NCBI GenBank assembly: GCA_965116465.1
Contig: OZ220687.1
Coordinates: 3,286,001-3,350,000 of the forward strand
DNA: 64,000 nucleotides
Direction of reading: 5' to 3'
DNA from: VXNF01 sp965116465
GTDB taxonomy: Bacteria > Actinomycetota > Acidimicrobiia > Acidimicrobiales > CATQHL01
Shown here: piece by piece, positions 1 through 7,923 of the stretch
Position numbering within the stretch: position 1 is the stretch's first letter
Layout of the letters: every line of letters begins with the position of its first letter
Translations under genes and position numbers: made by a program
Notes under the pieces: generated by a model
What the model saw: the letters and a program-made list of their open reading frames with translations, nothing else
Database searches by the model: none
Told to the model about the DNA's origin: nothing

Positions 1-1
1 G

Positions 2-739
2 ACCTACGTGTGGTACGCCGCGGAGGAGATCTCTCGAGAGCACAGCGGCCTGCTCCAGGTGGAGGCGGCGCGCCCCGACCTGCTGGAAGCCGACGCTGCG
101 GTGCTCGGCGAGCCCACCGGAGCGACGCCCGAGGCGGGTTGCCAGGGCACGATGCACCTGCGGATCACCCTGCGCGGCGAGCGGGCGCACACCGCCCGGC
201 CCTGGATGGGGCGCAATGCCATCCACCGCCTGGGGGACCTACTGGAGGTATTGAGGGATTACGAGCCGCGGCGGCCGGTGATCGACGGCTGCCGGTTCGC
301 CGAGGCGCTGCAGGCCACGTCGGTCTCCGGTGGCGTGGCGGGCAACGTGGTGCCCGACGAGGCGGTTCTGATCGTGAACCACCGCTTCGCTCCCGACCGC
401 ACGGCGGGCCAGGCCGAGGACCACCTGCGGGAGCTGTTCGGTCCGCACCTCGCCGAGGAGGACGGGCTGGAAGTGGTGGAGATGGCGCCGCCGGCGCCGC
501 CGCACCTGGAGCATCCGCTGCTGGCGGCGATCGTGGCGGCAGGCGGCGGGGCGGCGGCTGTGCGAGCCAAGTTGGGCTGGACCGACGCGGCGTTCTTCGC
601 CGAGCGCGGCGTGCCTGCACTGAACTTCGGGCCCGGTGACGCCAAGTTGGCGCACACGGCGGGGGAGTACGTGACCCGTGACTCTCTCGAAGCCGTCTAC
701 GGGGTGCTGGCGGCGGCTATATCCGGCGCATCACGCTGA
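2..739 (+). CDS. dapE: Succinyl-diaminopimelate desuccinylase, 3' part (M20 family)
   Basis: C-terminal 245 or so residues of an M20 metallopeptidase; the frame is open at the window edge, so the start and first zinc ligands lie outside. DapE removes succinate from N-succinyl-LL-diaminopimelate in the lysine and peptidoglycan pathway. Visible family marks are the metal-binding Glu in LGEPT followed by EAGCQGT, the dimerisation-domain motif ERAHTARPWMGRNAIH, and the late metal-ligand stretch FGPGDAKLAHTAGEYV. The EAGCQGT wording is typical of actinobacterial DapE. The last 23 nt overlap the 3' end of convergent lexA. Another M20 amidohydrolase is possible but less likely. Confidence 0.85.
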   Translation, partial: TYVWYAAEEISREHSGLLQVEAARPDLLEADAAVLGEPTGATPEAGCQGTMHLRITLRGERAHTARPWMGRNAIHRLGDLLEVLRDYEPRRPVIDGCRFAEALQATSVSGGVAGNVVPDEAVLIVNHRFAPDRTAGQAEDHLRELFGPHLAEEDGLEVVEMAPPAPPHLEHPLLAAIVAAGGGAAAVRAKLGWTDAAFFAERGVPALNFGPGDAKLAHTAGEYVTRDSLEAVYGVLAAAISGASR

Positions 740-1400
740 CGACCCGGCCGTAGATCCGCAGGTCCCTGGCCGGGTAGCGCTGGGGAGGGTAGTCCGGGTT
801 GGAGGACACCAGGACCACCTCGTCGCCCTCGCGGCGGAAGCGCTTCACGGCCGCCTCGTCGCCCGGGAGGCCGGCCACGACGATGTCGCCCTCGCCGGCC
901 AGGTGCTGCATGCGCACCACCAGCAGGTCGCCGTCGAGGATGCCGTCACCGGTCATGGAGTCGCCGCGCACCCGCACCACGAAGGCGTCCTGATGCCCCA
1001 CGAAATCCGTCGGCAGCGGCAGCGTCTCCTCGATGTTCTCGTGCGCCAGCACCCCCGAGCCGGCGGCGACGTCGCCCACCAGGGGCACGTAGCTGACCGG
1101 GTGGCGGTCGACGGCGTGTCCTGAGACCGGGTCGTAGTGCACCTCCAGCGCCCGCGGCTTGGTGGGGTCGCGCCGCAGGAAGCCCTGCTCCTCCAGGATC
1201 ACCAGGTGGCGCTGGACCGACGCCGGCGAGATGAGGCCGACGGCCTTGCAGATCTCGCGCACCGACGGCGGGTAACCGCGCTCGCGGGTGTATTCGGCCA
1301 CGAAGCTGATGATCGCCTGGCGCCGTTCGGAGAGCTTGGCCACCGCCGCGACTTGCGGCTCGGCGTCCTCGGTGTTGTAGGTCGTCGGCTCGCTGCTCAT
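717..1400 (-). CDS. lexA: LexA, SOS-response repressor
   Basis: Represses DNA-damage genes and cleaves itself when RecA is activated. The 227 residues contain an N-terminal winged helix-turn-helix (about 25-90, with RGYPPSVREI and ISPASVQRHL) and a C-terminal S24 peptidase fold. The Ala-Gly self-cleavage site is in VAAGSG, the nucleophile Ser in VRGDSM, and the general-base Lys in EAAVKRF. The ATG is preceded by AAGGAG at a spacing of 7. About 20 extra residues precede the helix-turn-helix, as in many actinobacterial LexA proteins. It diverges from a small membrane-protein gene, a position often held by an SOS division inhibitor. Confidence 0.97.
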   Translation of the reverse strand: MSSEPTTYNTEDAEPQVAAVAKLSERRQAIISFVAEYTRERGYPPSVREICKAVGLISPASVQRHLVILEEQGFLRRDPTKPRALEVHYDPVSGHAVDRHPVSYVPLVGDVAAGSGVLAHENIEETLPLPTDFVGHQDAFVVRVRGDSMTGDGILDGDLLVVRMQHLAGEGDIVVAGLPGDEAAVKRFRREGDEVVLVSSNPDYPPQRYPARDLRIYGRVVSVMRRI

Positions 1401-1444
1401 GCTGTTCTCCTTGCGGTTTCGGATCCGCTGATCCGGACTTGATA

Positions 1445-1460
1445 TGTACAGGTGTTTCGA
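1445..1460 (-). promoter_or_regulatory. Candidate LexA operator near lexA
   Basis: Read on the minus strand this is TCGAAACACCTGTACA, with ACA and TGT half-sites around two bases. It resembles but does not match the Gram-positive LexA box CGAACRNRYGTTYG. It lies 45-60 bp upstream of the lexA ATG, a sensible place for autoregulation. The match is partial. Confidence 0.3.
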
Positions 1461-1561
1461 GTTACACTATTGTCATGCGCCGTCGACCACCTGCCGGAAC
1501 CACGGCCGGAGCACTCGCTGGAACACATTCCTGTGCTTCTGCTGCACGTTCACACATCACT

Positions 1562-1575
1562 GGTACGCATGTTGC
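1562..1575 (+). promoter_or_regulatory. Second candidate LexA operator
   Basis: GGTACGCATGTTGC matches the Gram-positive LexA box at about 10 of 14 positions, including the ACGCATGTT core. It lies about 100 bp before the start of the divergent small membrane-protein gene, so it could bring that gene under SOS control. Judged by eye only. Confidence 0.3.
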
Positions 1576-1672
1576 CAGTTCGACGACCACCTGTCAAGGA
1601 TTTTCGTGGCGGCGGGGATCGGCGGTCTCCCCCGCTGTCGGGCTGTCACACCCCCCGACCACGCTGTCGGGT

Positions 1673-1930
1673 ATGGAATACGCCACAGTCCTCGGACAGC
1701 TGCCCGATGCCGGTGCCCCGGCGTCGGCGATCCCGCTCGGCGGCCGGCGCCACCCGCGCCGGGTCTACCTGTGGCGCCGCGCCGTCGTGGCGGCCGCGCT
1801 GGTGTGCCTCCTCTGGGGGGCACTGTGGGGGGTCTTCCAGCTCGGCGGCCTCGTCGGCGAGCGCCTGGTGGCCCCGGCGCTGGGGACCGCTCCCGTCCCC
1901 GTCGTCGACGGGGCTCAGGCCGACTCGTGA
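1673..1930 (+). CDS. Small single-pass membrane protein divergent from lexA
   Basis: 85 residues from ATG. A basic stretch (RRHPRRVYLWRR, about 25-36) precedes one hydrophobic segment (about 37-60, VVAAALVCLLWGALWGVF) and a short Ala/Pro/Val-rich tail. In many actinobacteria the gene divergent from lexA encodes a YneA/ChiZ/DivS-like SOS cell-division suppressor with one transmembrane helix followed by LysM. This protein has the position and the basic-plus-helix start, but no LysM. It may be a shortened homologue or an unrelated protein. Its 3' end overlaps the 3' end of the convergent RibD-type gene by 16 nt. Function not assigned. Confidence 0.5.
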   Translation: MEYATVLGQLPDAGAPASAIPLGGRRHPRRVYLWRRAVVAAALVCLLWGALWGVFQLGGLVGERLVAPALGTAPVPVVDGAQADS

Positions 1931-2679
1931 GGATCGCGCCGTCGCAGGTAGCGGGCGAAGGTCATGCCGTCGGCCACGAGCAGGCGGTCCAGTTGAAGGG
2001 GGTGCCCGGCCTGCGGCGCGGCGCCTTCGATCATGCCCGGTCCGCCCGGTGCCAGCAGCGGCGAGCGCGTGACGCAGAACTCGTCGATGAGGCCGGCGGC
2101 GGCGAAGCAGGCGTTCAGGCGGGGCCCGCCCTCGAGCAGGACGAGCGATCGACCCTCTGCGGCGAGGTCGGCGATGATCGTCGCCGCGTCCGCCGTCCGG
2201 TCGCCGGCCGTGCGCACGTCGGCCACCTCGGCGAGAGTCTCCCGCCGGCCGGCGGGCACGGACCCGGCCAGGTAGAGCCGCACGCGCTCGGGGCCGCCGA
2301 ACAGCCGCGCCGCTGGATCCAGTTCACCCCGGCGGCTCACGACCGCCAGCAGCGGTACGGCCTCCTGGCCCCGCGCGAGCCTGCGCTCGCGAACCTCGGG
2401 CTCCACCGACGGCGGTCCGTAGTCCTCGCTGCGGGCAGTGCCGGCCCCCACCACGATGGCGTCGGCGCAGCCCCGCAGGGCGGTCAGCACCGCCCAGTCC
2501 ACCGGACCTCCCAGCGGGGCGGAGCGACCCTGCACACTCACCGAACCGTCCACGCTGGTGATCATGCAGAGCATCACCCACGGCCGACCGGACGAGTGCG
2601 GGCGTGGCGCATGCTCGTAGACGTCGAGATGATCCACCGCCGGGATGGAGCGGGGCCAGAGCTGTTGCATCGCCACCAT
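1915..2679 (-). CDS. RibD C-terminal-type reductase (pyrimidine reductase family)
   Basis: 254 residues forming a stand-alone RibD_C fold, related to the NADPH-dependent riboflavin-pathway reductase and to dihydrofolate reductase. Family marks are VMLCMITSVDGSV near residue 35, GCADAIVVGAGTAR, and LLLEGGPRLN-like wording (VLLEGGPRLN), which binds NADPH. There is no deaminase domain, so it is not bifunctional RibD. No other riboflavin gene is nearby, so the substrate is uncertain. The start at 2679 is chosen because GGAGG lies 5 nt upstream; an earlier Met 15 codons upstream has no such site. Confidence 0.8.
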   Translation of the reverse strand: MVAMQQLWPRSIPAVDHLDVYEHAPRPHSSGRPWVMLCMITSVDGSVSVQGRSAPLGGPVDWAVLTALRGCADAIVVGAGTARSEDYGPPSVEPEVRERRLARGQEAVPLLAVVSRRGELDPAARLFGGPERVRLYLAGSVPAGRRETLAEVADVRTAGDRTADAATIIADLAAEGRSLVLLEGGPRLNACFAAAGLIDEFCVTRSPLLAPGGPGMIEGAAPQAGHPLQLDRLLVADGMTFARYLRRRDPHESA

Positions 2680-2830
2680 CGGTCCTCCAGCGCTGCCGGG
2701 GTCGTCTCTCCACAACGTATCCACAGAACGGCTGCGGATGGCTCTGGGGGAAATCTCTGCTGCGGCGGTGGAAACGTCCGCGCCGCGGTGGGGGAATCTC
2801 CGTCGCCGCGGGGATATCTGTCAAATGCCG

Positions 2831-2950
2831 GGACCGGGCGGAGGTCCGCCGGGCGGACGGTGACTACCGTCCGCCCGATGTCGGCCTCGAGCGCCCTCGC
2901 TCTACAGTGAGGGTGACGAGGCCTTTACCGCGCGTCCTGTCAGGACGCGC
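2831..2950 (+). promoter_or_regulatory. Hairpin-rich leader of nrdJ
   Basis: Four hairpins can be drawn in the 137 bp before the nrdJ start: GGCGGA/TCCGCC (2837-2850), an 11-bp perfect stem with a 4-nt loop (2851-2876), an 8-bp stem with one G-U pair (2894-2913), and an 8-bp GC-rich stem (2930-2950). The last stops 3 nt before the purine-rich ribosome-binding site GGCGAGG. No B12 box of a cobalamin riboswitch is visible. The arrangement suggests control of nrdJ expression at the RNA level. Structure was drawn by eye. Confidence 0.5.
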
Positions 2951-2967
2951 GAAGGCGAGGTGAGCAC

Positions 2968-5739
2968 GTGACCGTCCTGTCCGAGCAGACCCGCATCGGC
3001 ATCCAGCGCTGGTTCACCGTCGAGGGCGTGCATCCCTACGACACGGTGGACTGGAGCCGCCGGCGCGCCCTCATCACCGGAGCAGGCGGCGACATCGTCT
3101 TCGAGCAGGACGGCGTGGAGTTCCCGGACTCGTGGTCGCAGAACGCCGTCAACATCGTCTCCCAGAAGTACTTCCGCGGCCGGCTCGACGGCGAGGATCG
3201 CGAGTGGTCGCTGCGCCAGTTGATCGACCGGGTCGCCGGCACGATCGGCCGGTGGGGTGCCGAGGACGGCTATTTCGCCGACGAGGTCGAGGCGGCGGCC
3301 TTCGCTGACGAGCTGACCCACCTGCTGGTCGCCCAGAAGGCGTCGTTCAACTCGCCGGTGTGGTTCAACATCGGCGTTCCCGGCGCCCTGCCGCAGTCCT
3401 CGGCCTGCTTCATCCTGTCGGTGGAGGACTCCATGGAGTCGATCCTCAACTGGTACACCGAGGAGGGGCTGATCTTCAAGCGCGGCTCGGGTTCGGGTGT
3501 CAACCTCAGCCGCCTCCGCTCGGCCTCCGAACATCTCTCCGGCGGCGGGCGCCCCAGCGGACCGGTGAGTTTCATGCGGGGAGCCGACGCCTCCGCCGGA
3601 GCGATCCGCTCGGGCGGCACCACCCGGCGCGCCGCCAAGATGGTGGTCCTCGACGCCGATCACCCCGACATCTCCGAGTTCGTGTGGTGCAAGGCGCGCG
3701 AGGAGCGCAAGGCGCAGGTGCTGAGCGAGGCCGGGTTCGACCTGAGTTTCGACGGGGTCGACAGCACCTCGCTGCTGTACCAGAACGCCAACAACTCCGT
3801 CCGTGTCAGCGACGAGTTCATGGAGGCCGCGCGGGCGGGCCGCAAGTGGCAGCTGACCGCACGCACCACCGGCGAGACCCTCGAGACGGTCGACGCGGCC
3901 GAACTGCTGGATCAGATCGCCGAGGCGGCGTGGCAGTGCGCCGACCCGGGCCTGCAGTTCGACACCACCATCAACCGCTGGCACACCACGCCGGCGGCGG
4001 GGCGCATCACCGCCTCCAACCCCTGCTCGGAGTACCTGCACCTCGACAACTCGGCGTGCAACCTGGCCAGCCTGAACCTGCTGTCGTTCCTCGGGGCCGA
4101 CGGGCGCTTCGATGTGACGGCCTTCCGGGCGGCGGTCCGGGTGGTGTTCTGCGCCCAGGAGATCCTGGTGGGACGCTCGCACTACCCGACGGAGGCGATC
4201 GGCCGCAACGCCGTCGCCTTCCGCCAGCTGGGCCTGGGCTACGCCAACCTCGGCGCCCTGCTCATGACCATGGGCCTGCCGTACGACTCCGACGGCGGCC
4301 GGGCCACCGCCGCCGCGGTCACCGCGCTGATGTGCGGCGAGGCGTACCGCACCTCGGCCCAGATCGCGGCGCGCATGGGGCCCTTCGAGCAGTACGACGC
4401 CAATCGCGCCGACGTGCTGCGGGTCCTGAACATGCACCGCGGCGCGGTCGAACGCATCCGGCGCCGCCACGTGCCGGAGGAACTGGCCGCCGCCGCGGCC
4501 GAGGTCTGGGTCGAGGCCTGCGAGCAGGCGGAGGCCACCGGCGTGCGCAACGCCCAGGCCACCGTCCTCGCGCCAACCGGCACCATCAGCTTCATGATGG
4601 ACTGTGACACCACCGGGATCGAGCCCGACCTGGCGCTTCGGAAGGCGAAGTCGCTCGTGGGCGGGGGCTCGCTCACGATCGTGAACCGCTCGCTGGCGCC
4701 GGCGCTGGAGCGGCTGGGCTACGGGGCCGCCGAGATCGCCGGGATCCTGGCGCACGTGGAGAGCACCGGCTCCGTCCTGGGTGCGCCGGGGCTGGCCCGT
4801 GAGCACTACCCGGTGTTCGCCTGCTCGATCGGCGACAACACGGTCAGCGCCGAGGGCCACGTGCAGATGGTGGCGGCGGTGCAGCCCTTCCTGAGCGGGG
4901 GGATCTCCAAGACCGTCAACCTGCCGGCCGATGCGACCGTCACCGACGTGCGCGAGCTGTTCGTGTCGGCGTGGCGGAGCGGTGTGAAGGCCATCGCCGT
5001 CTACCGGGACAACTCGAAGTGGCAGCAGCCGCTGGCGGCGGCGGGCACCGGGACGCTGCCGGCCGAGGGCGCCCCGGACGCCGCGCCGGCGGCGCCCGAG
5101 CCGGTGCGCCGCCGGCTGCCGCACCACCGCAGCTCGCGCACGATGGAGTTCCGCGTGGCCGACTGCAAGGGCTTCGTGACCGTCGGCGAGTACGACGACG
5201 GCCAGCCCGGCGAGATCTTCGTGCGGGTGTCCAAGCAGGGTTCGACCCTGGCCGGGATCATGGACGCCTTCGCGATCGCGGTCTCATACGGGCTCCAGTA
5301 CGGTGTCCCGCTGCGCGCCTACGTGGATGCCTTCTGCGGGATGCGCTTCGAGCCTGCCGGTGTGACCGACGATCCCGACCTGCGGATCGCAACCAGCCTC
5401 GTGGACTACCTGTTCCGGCGCCTGGCGCTGACGTACCTGTCGCCGGAGGAACGGGCCGGGATGAGCATCTTCGCCACCTCCGAGCGGCTCGAGCCCACGC
5501 TTCCGGGCGTCGCCGAGGCGGCGGCCGACTCGGTGCAGTGGATCGATGTTGCTCCCGACCCGCCGTCGGTGCCGCACCGGTCCGATCCGGCGACGCCGGG
5601 CAAGTCCTCCGGAGGCGGATCCCACGGCGGCCTGGCGGACTCCGCCTCGCCGCTGTGCATGTCCTGCGGCACCCGGATGGTGCGAGCCGGCTCGTGCTAC
5701 GCCTGCGCCACCTGCGGGGCCACGAGCGGCTGCAGCTGA
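2968..5739 (+). CDS. nrdJ: Vitamin B12-dependent (class II) ribonucleotide reductase
   Basis: Reduces ribonucleotides to deoxyribonucleotides with adenosylcobalamin as radical source. 923 residues. The active-site NPCSE motif puts the thiyl-radical Cys at 353. The redox partners fit Cys147 (SSACFILS) and Cys364 (DNSACNL), the spacing of class II enzymes. SGSGVNLSRLRS and APTGTISFMMDCDTTGIEPD are further hallmarks. A late region around 725-800 (ADCKGFVTVGEYDDGQPGE) is the TSCPD-like domain of long NrdJ proteins. The tail carries paired cysteines (CMSCGTRM, CYACATCG) like a zinc ribbon or redox shuttle. GTG start follows GGCGAGG. No nrdR gene is seen between lexA and nrdJ. Confidence 0.97.
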   Translation: MTVLSEQTRIGIQRWFTVEGVHPYDTVDWSRRRALITGAGGDIVFEQDGVEFPDSWSQNAVNIVSQKYFRGRLDGEDREWSLRQLIDRVAGTIGRWGAEDGYFADEVEAAAFADELTHLLVAQKASFNSPVWFNIGVPGALPQSSACFILSVEDSMESILNWYTEEGLIFKRGSGSGVNLSRLRSASEHLSGGGRPSGPVSFMRGADASAGAIRSGGTTRRAAKMVVLDADHPDISEFVWCKAREERKAQVLSEAGFDLSFDGVDSTSLLYQNANNSVRVSDEFMEAARAGRKWQLTARTTGETLETVDAAELLDQIAEAAWQCADPGLQFDTTINRWHTTPAAGRITASNPCSEYLHLDNSACNLASLNLLSFLGADGRFDVTAFRAAVRVVFCAQEILVGRSHYPTEAIGRNAVAFRQLGLGYANLGALLMTMGLPYDSDGGRATAAAVTALMCGEAYRTSAQIAARMGPFEQYDANRADVLRVLNMHRGAVERIRRRHVPEELAAAAAEVWVEACEQAEATGVRNAQATVLAPTGTISFMMDCDTTGIEPDLALRKAKSLVGGGSLTIVNRSLAPALERLGYGAAEIAGILAHVESTGSVLGAPGLAREHYPVFACSIGDNTVSAEGHVQMVAAVQPFLSGGISKTVNLPADATVTDVRELFVSAWRSGVKAIAVYRDNSKWQQPLAAAGTGTLPAEGAPDAAPAAPEPVRRRLPHHRSSRTMEFRVADCKGFVTVGEYDDGQPGEIFVRVSKQGSTLAGIMDAFAIAVSYGLQYGVPLRAYVDAFCGMRFEPAGVTDDPDLRIATSLVDYLFRRLALTYLSPEERAGMSIFATSERLEPTLPGVAEAAADSVQWIDVAPDPPSVPHRSDPATPGKSSGGGSHGGLADSASPLCMSCGTRMVRAGSCYACATCGATSGCS

Positions 5740-5818
5740 GCCCGCTGCCGGAGACCCCGAAGATCCCCACCCGGCCCGGCGAGCGGCGCAGGCAGGACGA
5801 AGCGCGGTGACCGCGAGC

Positions 5819-6910
5819 ATGAAGGCAGCCGTCCTCCATCCCGATGCCAGCAGCTTTCACCTCGAGCCCGTTGAAGTGGCCGCTCCCCGTGGGGAGGAGG
5901 TGCTGGTGCGCACCGTCGCCACGGGGCTGTGTCACAGCGACTTCCACTTCGTCGACGGCTCCTGGCCGATCCCGAGACCTTGCGTGCTGGGCCACGAGGG
6001 GGCCGGTGTCGTGGAGGCCGTCGGCCCCGGTGTCGGGGACTTCGAGGTGGGCGATCACGTTGTGACCTGCCTCTCGGTGGGCTGCGGCGAGTGCATCATC
6101 TGCATCGGGGGACGTTCCTACCTCTGCGTCGAGGGGCAGTCACTGCGCGCCCGTCCCGCCGGGCAGCCGCCCCGCCTCAGCCTCGACGGTCGGGAACTGC
6201 ACCAGTTCGTGGGTCTGGCGACCTTCGCCGAGCGCATGCTGGTGCACCGGAGGGCCCTGGTGCGCATCCGCCGCGACATGCCGCTGGACCGTGCCGCGCT
6301 GCTCGGCTGCGGTGTGCTCACCGGAACCGGGGCGGTCTTCCGCACCGCCGGGGTCCGGCCGGGCTCCTCGGTGGCCGTGGTGGGTTGCGGCGGCATCGGC
6401 ATGGCGGCGGTGCAGGCGGCCCGCATCGCCGGCGCGACCCTCGTCGTCGCCGTGGACACCGAGCCGCGCAAGCTGGCCCTGGCCGTCGAGTTCGGCGCCA
6501 CGCACACCGTGGATCCGGCCGACGGCGATCCCGTCGAGCAGGTGCGCGATCTCACCGGCGGTGGCGCCGAGTTCACATTCGAGGCCATCGGCCTGCCGCG
6601 CACGGTCGAGCAGTGCCTGGCCATGGCCGCCCGGGGCGGCACCGCCACGGTGATCGGCATGCTGCCGCGCGGTGCCCGGGTGGAGATCGACGGCGCCGAG
6701 CTGTTCCTGCACGAGAAGCGCCTGCAGGGATCGCTGATGGGATCAAACGTCTTCCGGCGAGACCTCCCGCAGCTGGTCGACCTCTACCTGGACGGCAGGC
6801 TCCGCCTCGACGAGATGGTCTCGCTGCGGCTCGACCTGGATCACATCAACGAGGGTTACGAGGCGATGCTCGCCGGCGAGGTCGTGCGCGCCGTGGTGGA
6901 GTTCCCGTGA
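5819..6910 (+). CDS. Zinc-dependent alcohol dehydrogenase (class III-like MDR)
   Basis: 363 residues of the medium-chain dehydrogenase/reductase family, oxidising an alcohol or thiol adduct with NAD. Visible are the catalytic zinc ligands Cys (GLCHSD) and GHEGAG (His-Glu), a structural-zinc lobe with Cys residues in CGECIICIGGRSYLC, and the Rossmann motif VVGCGGIGMAAVQ. The fourth cysteine of the lobe is present, although the spacing differs slightly from textbook class III. Start taken at ATG 5819; a GTG four codons earlier is an alternative. Probably co-directional with nrdJ but 79 bp away. Substrate unknown. Confidence 0.88.
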   Translation: MKAAVLHPDASSFHLEPVEVAAPRGEEVLVRTVATGLCHSDFHFVDGSWPIPRPCVLGHEGAGVVEAVGPGVGDFEVGDHVVTCLSVGCGECIICIGGRSYLCVEGQSLRARPAGQPPRLSLDGRELHQFVGLATFAERMLVHRRALVRIRRDMPLDRAALLGCGVLTGTGAVFRTAGVRPGSSVAVVGCGGIGMAAVQAARIAGATLVVAVDTEPRKLALAVEFGATHTVDPADGDPVEQVRDLTGGGAEFTFEAIGLPRTVEQCLAMAARGGTATVIGMLPRGARVEIDGAELFLHEKRLQGSLMGSNVFRRDLPQLVDLYLDGRLRLDEMVSLRLDLDHINEGYEAMLAGEVVRAVVEFP

Positions 6911-6925
6911 GCGGCGCCGGGTTCG

Positions 6926-7804
6926 CTAGCGGGGCTGCGGGGCGCGCAGGTCGCTGAGCGGGGGCCGCTCCCGCAGCGACACCTCCTGCGTCGCGACGCC
7001 GGGAATCTGCAGGCCGGCGCTCCAGCCGCCGGCTGCCGGCGGGCCGACGCCGGCGCGCTGCAGCACGGTCTGCAGGATGGCCAGAGCCTGCGGACCCAGT
7101 TCCTCCAGCGGCCTGTTGCGGTGGCGACGCACACCCAAGTCGGCCTCTGCGATGCGATCCGCCCCGAAGCGGCGCGACAAGTCGATCAGCAGACCCACCT
7201 CGACGCCCCAACCCTGCACGAACGGCACCTGCTCGACGGCCTGCCGCCGCACGGCGTACTCGCCGCCGAGGGGTTGGCGCAGGTGCGCCAGCTCGGGGAA
7301 GAACTGCGCCAGCAGGGGGCGAGCCATCAACTCGGTCGTCCGGCCGCCGCCAGGTCGACCATCGAGCAGCCGCTCGTAGTAGCCCTTCACGAGCACGACC
7401 CCGTTGTCGGCCAGCAACGGCTCCACCAGGGCGGTCACGTAGCGGGCCTCGAAGCTCGCCAGGTCGGCGTCGCACCACACGATCAGGTCGGCGGTGGTGG
7501 CGGCCACACTCTTCCAGAGGGCGTTCCCCTTGCCGAAACCCGGACCGGCCTCCGGCAGCACTTCGTCGGTGCGCACGACCCGGGCGCCGGCCGAGGCTGC
7601 CACCTCGCGAGTGCGATCCGCCGAGTCGCCGTCCACGACCAGCAGATCGTCCACGAGTCCGGCGGCGGGAGCCATGAGCGTGCGGCGCACCTCGGCGCAG
7701 ATCGCACCGACGGTTCGTTCCTCGTTCAGGGCCGGCAGGCAGACGGCGATCGTGCGGTTCCCCTTGCGCTCGGCGAGCCGGCCGGCGGTCGATCCCGGGG
7801 ACAC
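6926..7804 (-). CDS. gpgS: Glucosyl-3-phosphoglycerate synthase (GT2 family)
   Basis: Transfers glucose from a nucleotide sugar to 3-phosphoglycerate, the first step to glucosylglycerate and, in mycobacteria, methylglucose lipopolysaccharide. 292 residues of GT-A fold: nucleotide-binding start CLPALNEERTVG, metal-binding CDADL, and the family-specific GFGKGNALWKSVAATT, PLGGEYAVRR and WGVEVGLLIDLSRRFG. It is a little shorter than the mycobacterial enzyme (about 324). GTG start. Converges with the alcohol dehydrogenase (15 bp gap) and diverges from lgt. No phosphatase partner (gpgP) is seen beside it. Confidence 0.85.
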   Translation of the reverse strand: MSPGSTAGRLAERKGNRTIAVCLPALNEERTVGAICAEVRRTLMAPAAGLVDDLLVVDGDSADRTREVAASAGARVVRTDEVLPEAGPGFGKGNALWKSVAATTADLIVWCDADLASFEARYVTALVEPLLADNGVVLVKGYYERLLDGRPGGGRTTELMARPLLAQFFPELAHLRQPLGGEYAVRRQAVEQVPFVQGWGVEVGLLIDLSRRFGADRIAEADLGVRRHRNRPLEELGPQALAILQTVLQRAGVGPPAAGGWSAGLQIPGVATQEVSLRERPPLSDLRAPQPR

Positions 7805-7923
7805 CGCGGGAACGATAACCGTGCCGGGTGGCCCGGCGGCACCGGGCTAAACTTCCTGGCGGCGGTGCGCATTGCGGGCGGGAGCCGCCCCCCGGTCGGC
7901 GATTCCCGCATCGGAGAGTCCAC

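Noticed and set aside
2680..2967. Cobalamin riboswitch before nrdJ
   Set aside because: A B12-dependent enzyme made this likely, but no B12-box consensus could be found; only hairpins are reported.
2902..5127. Long open frame on the minus strand opposite nrdJ
   Set aside because: It mirrors the codon pattern of nrdJ in GC-rich DNA and its translation is a low-complexity mixture without motifs.
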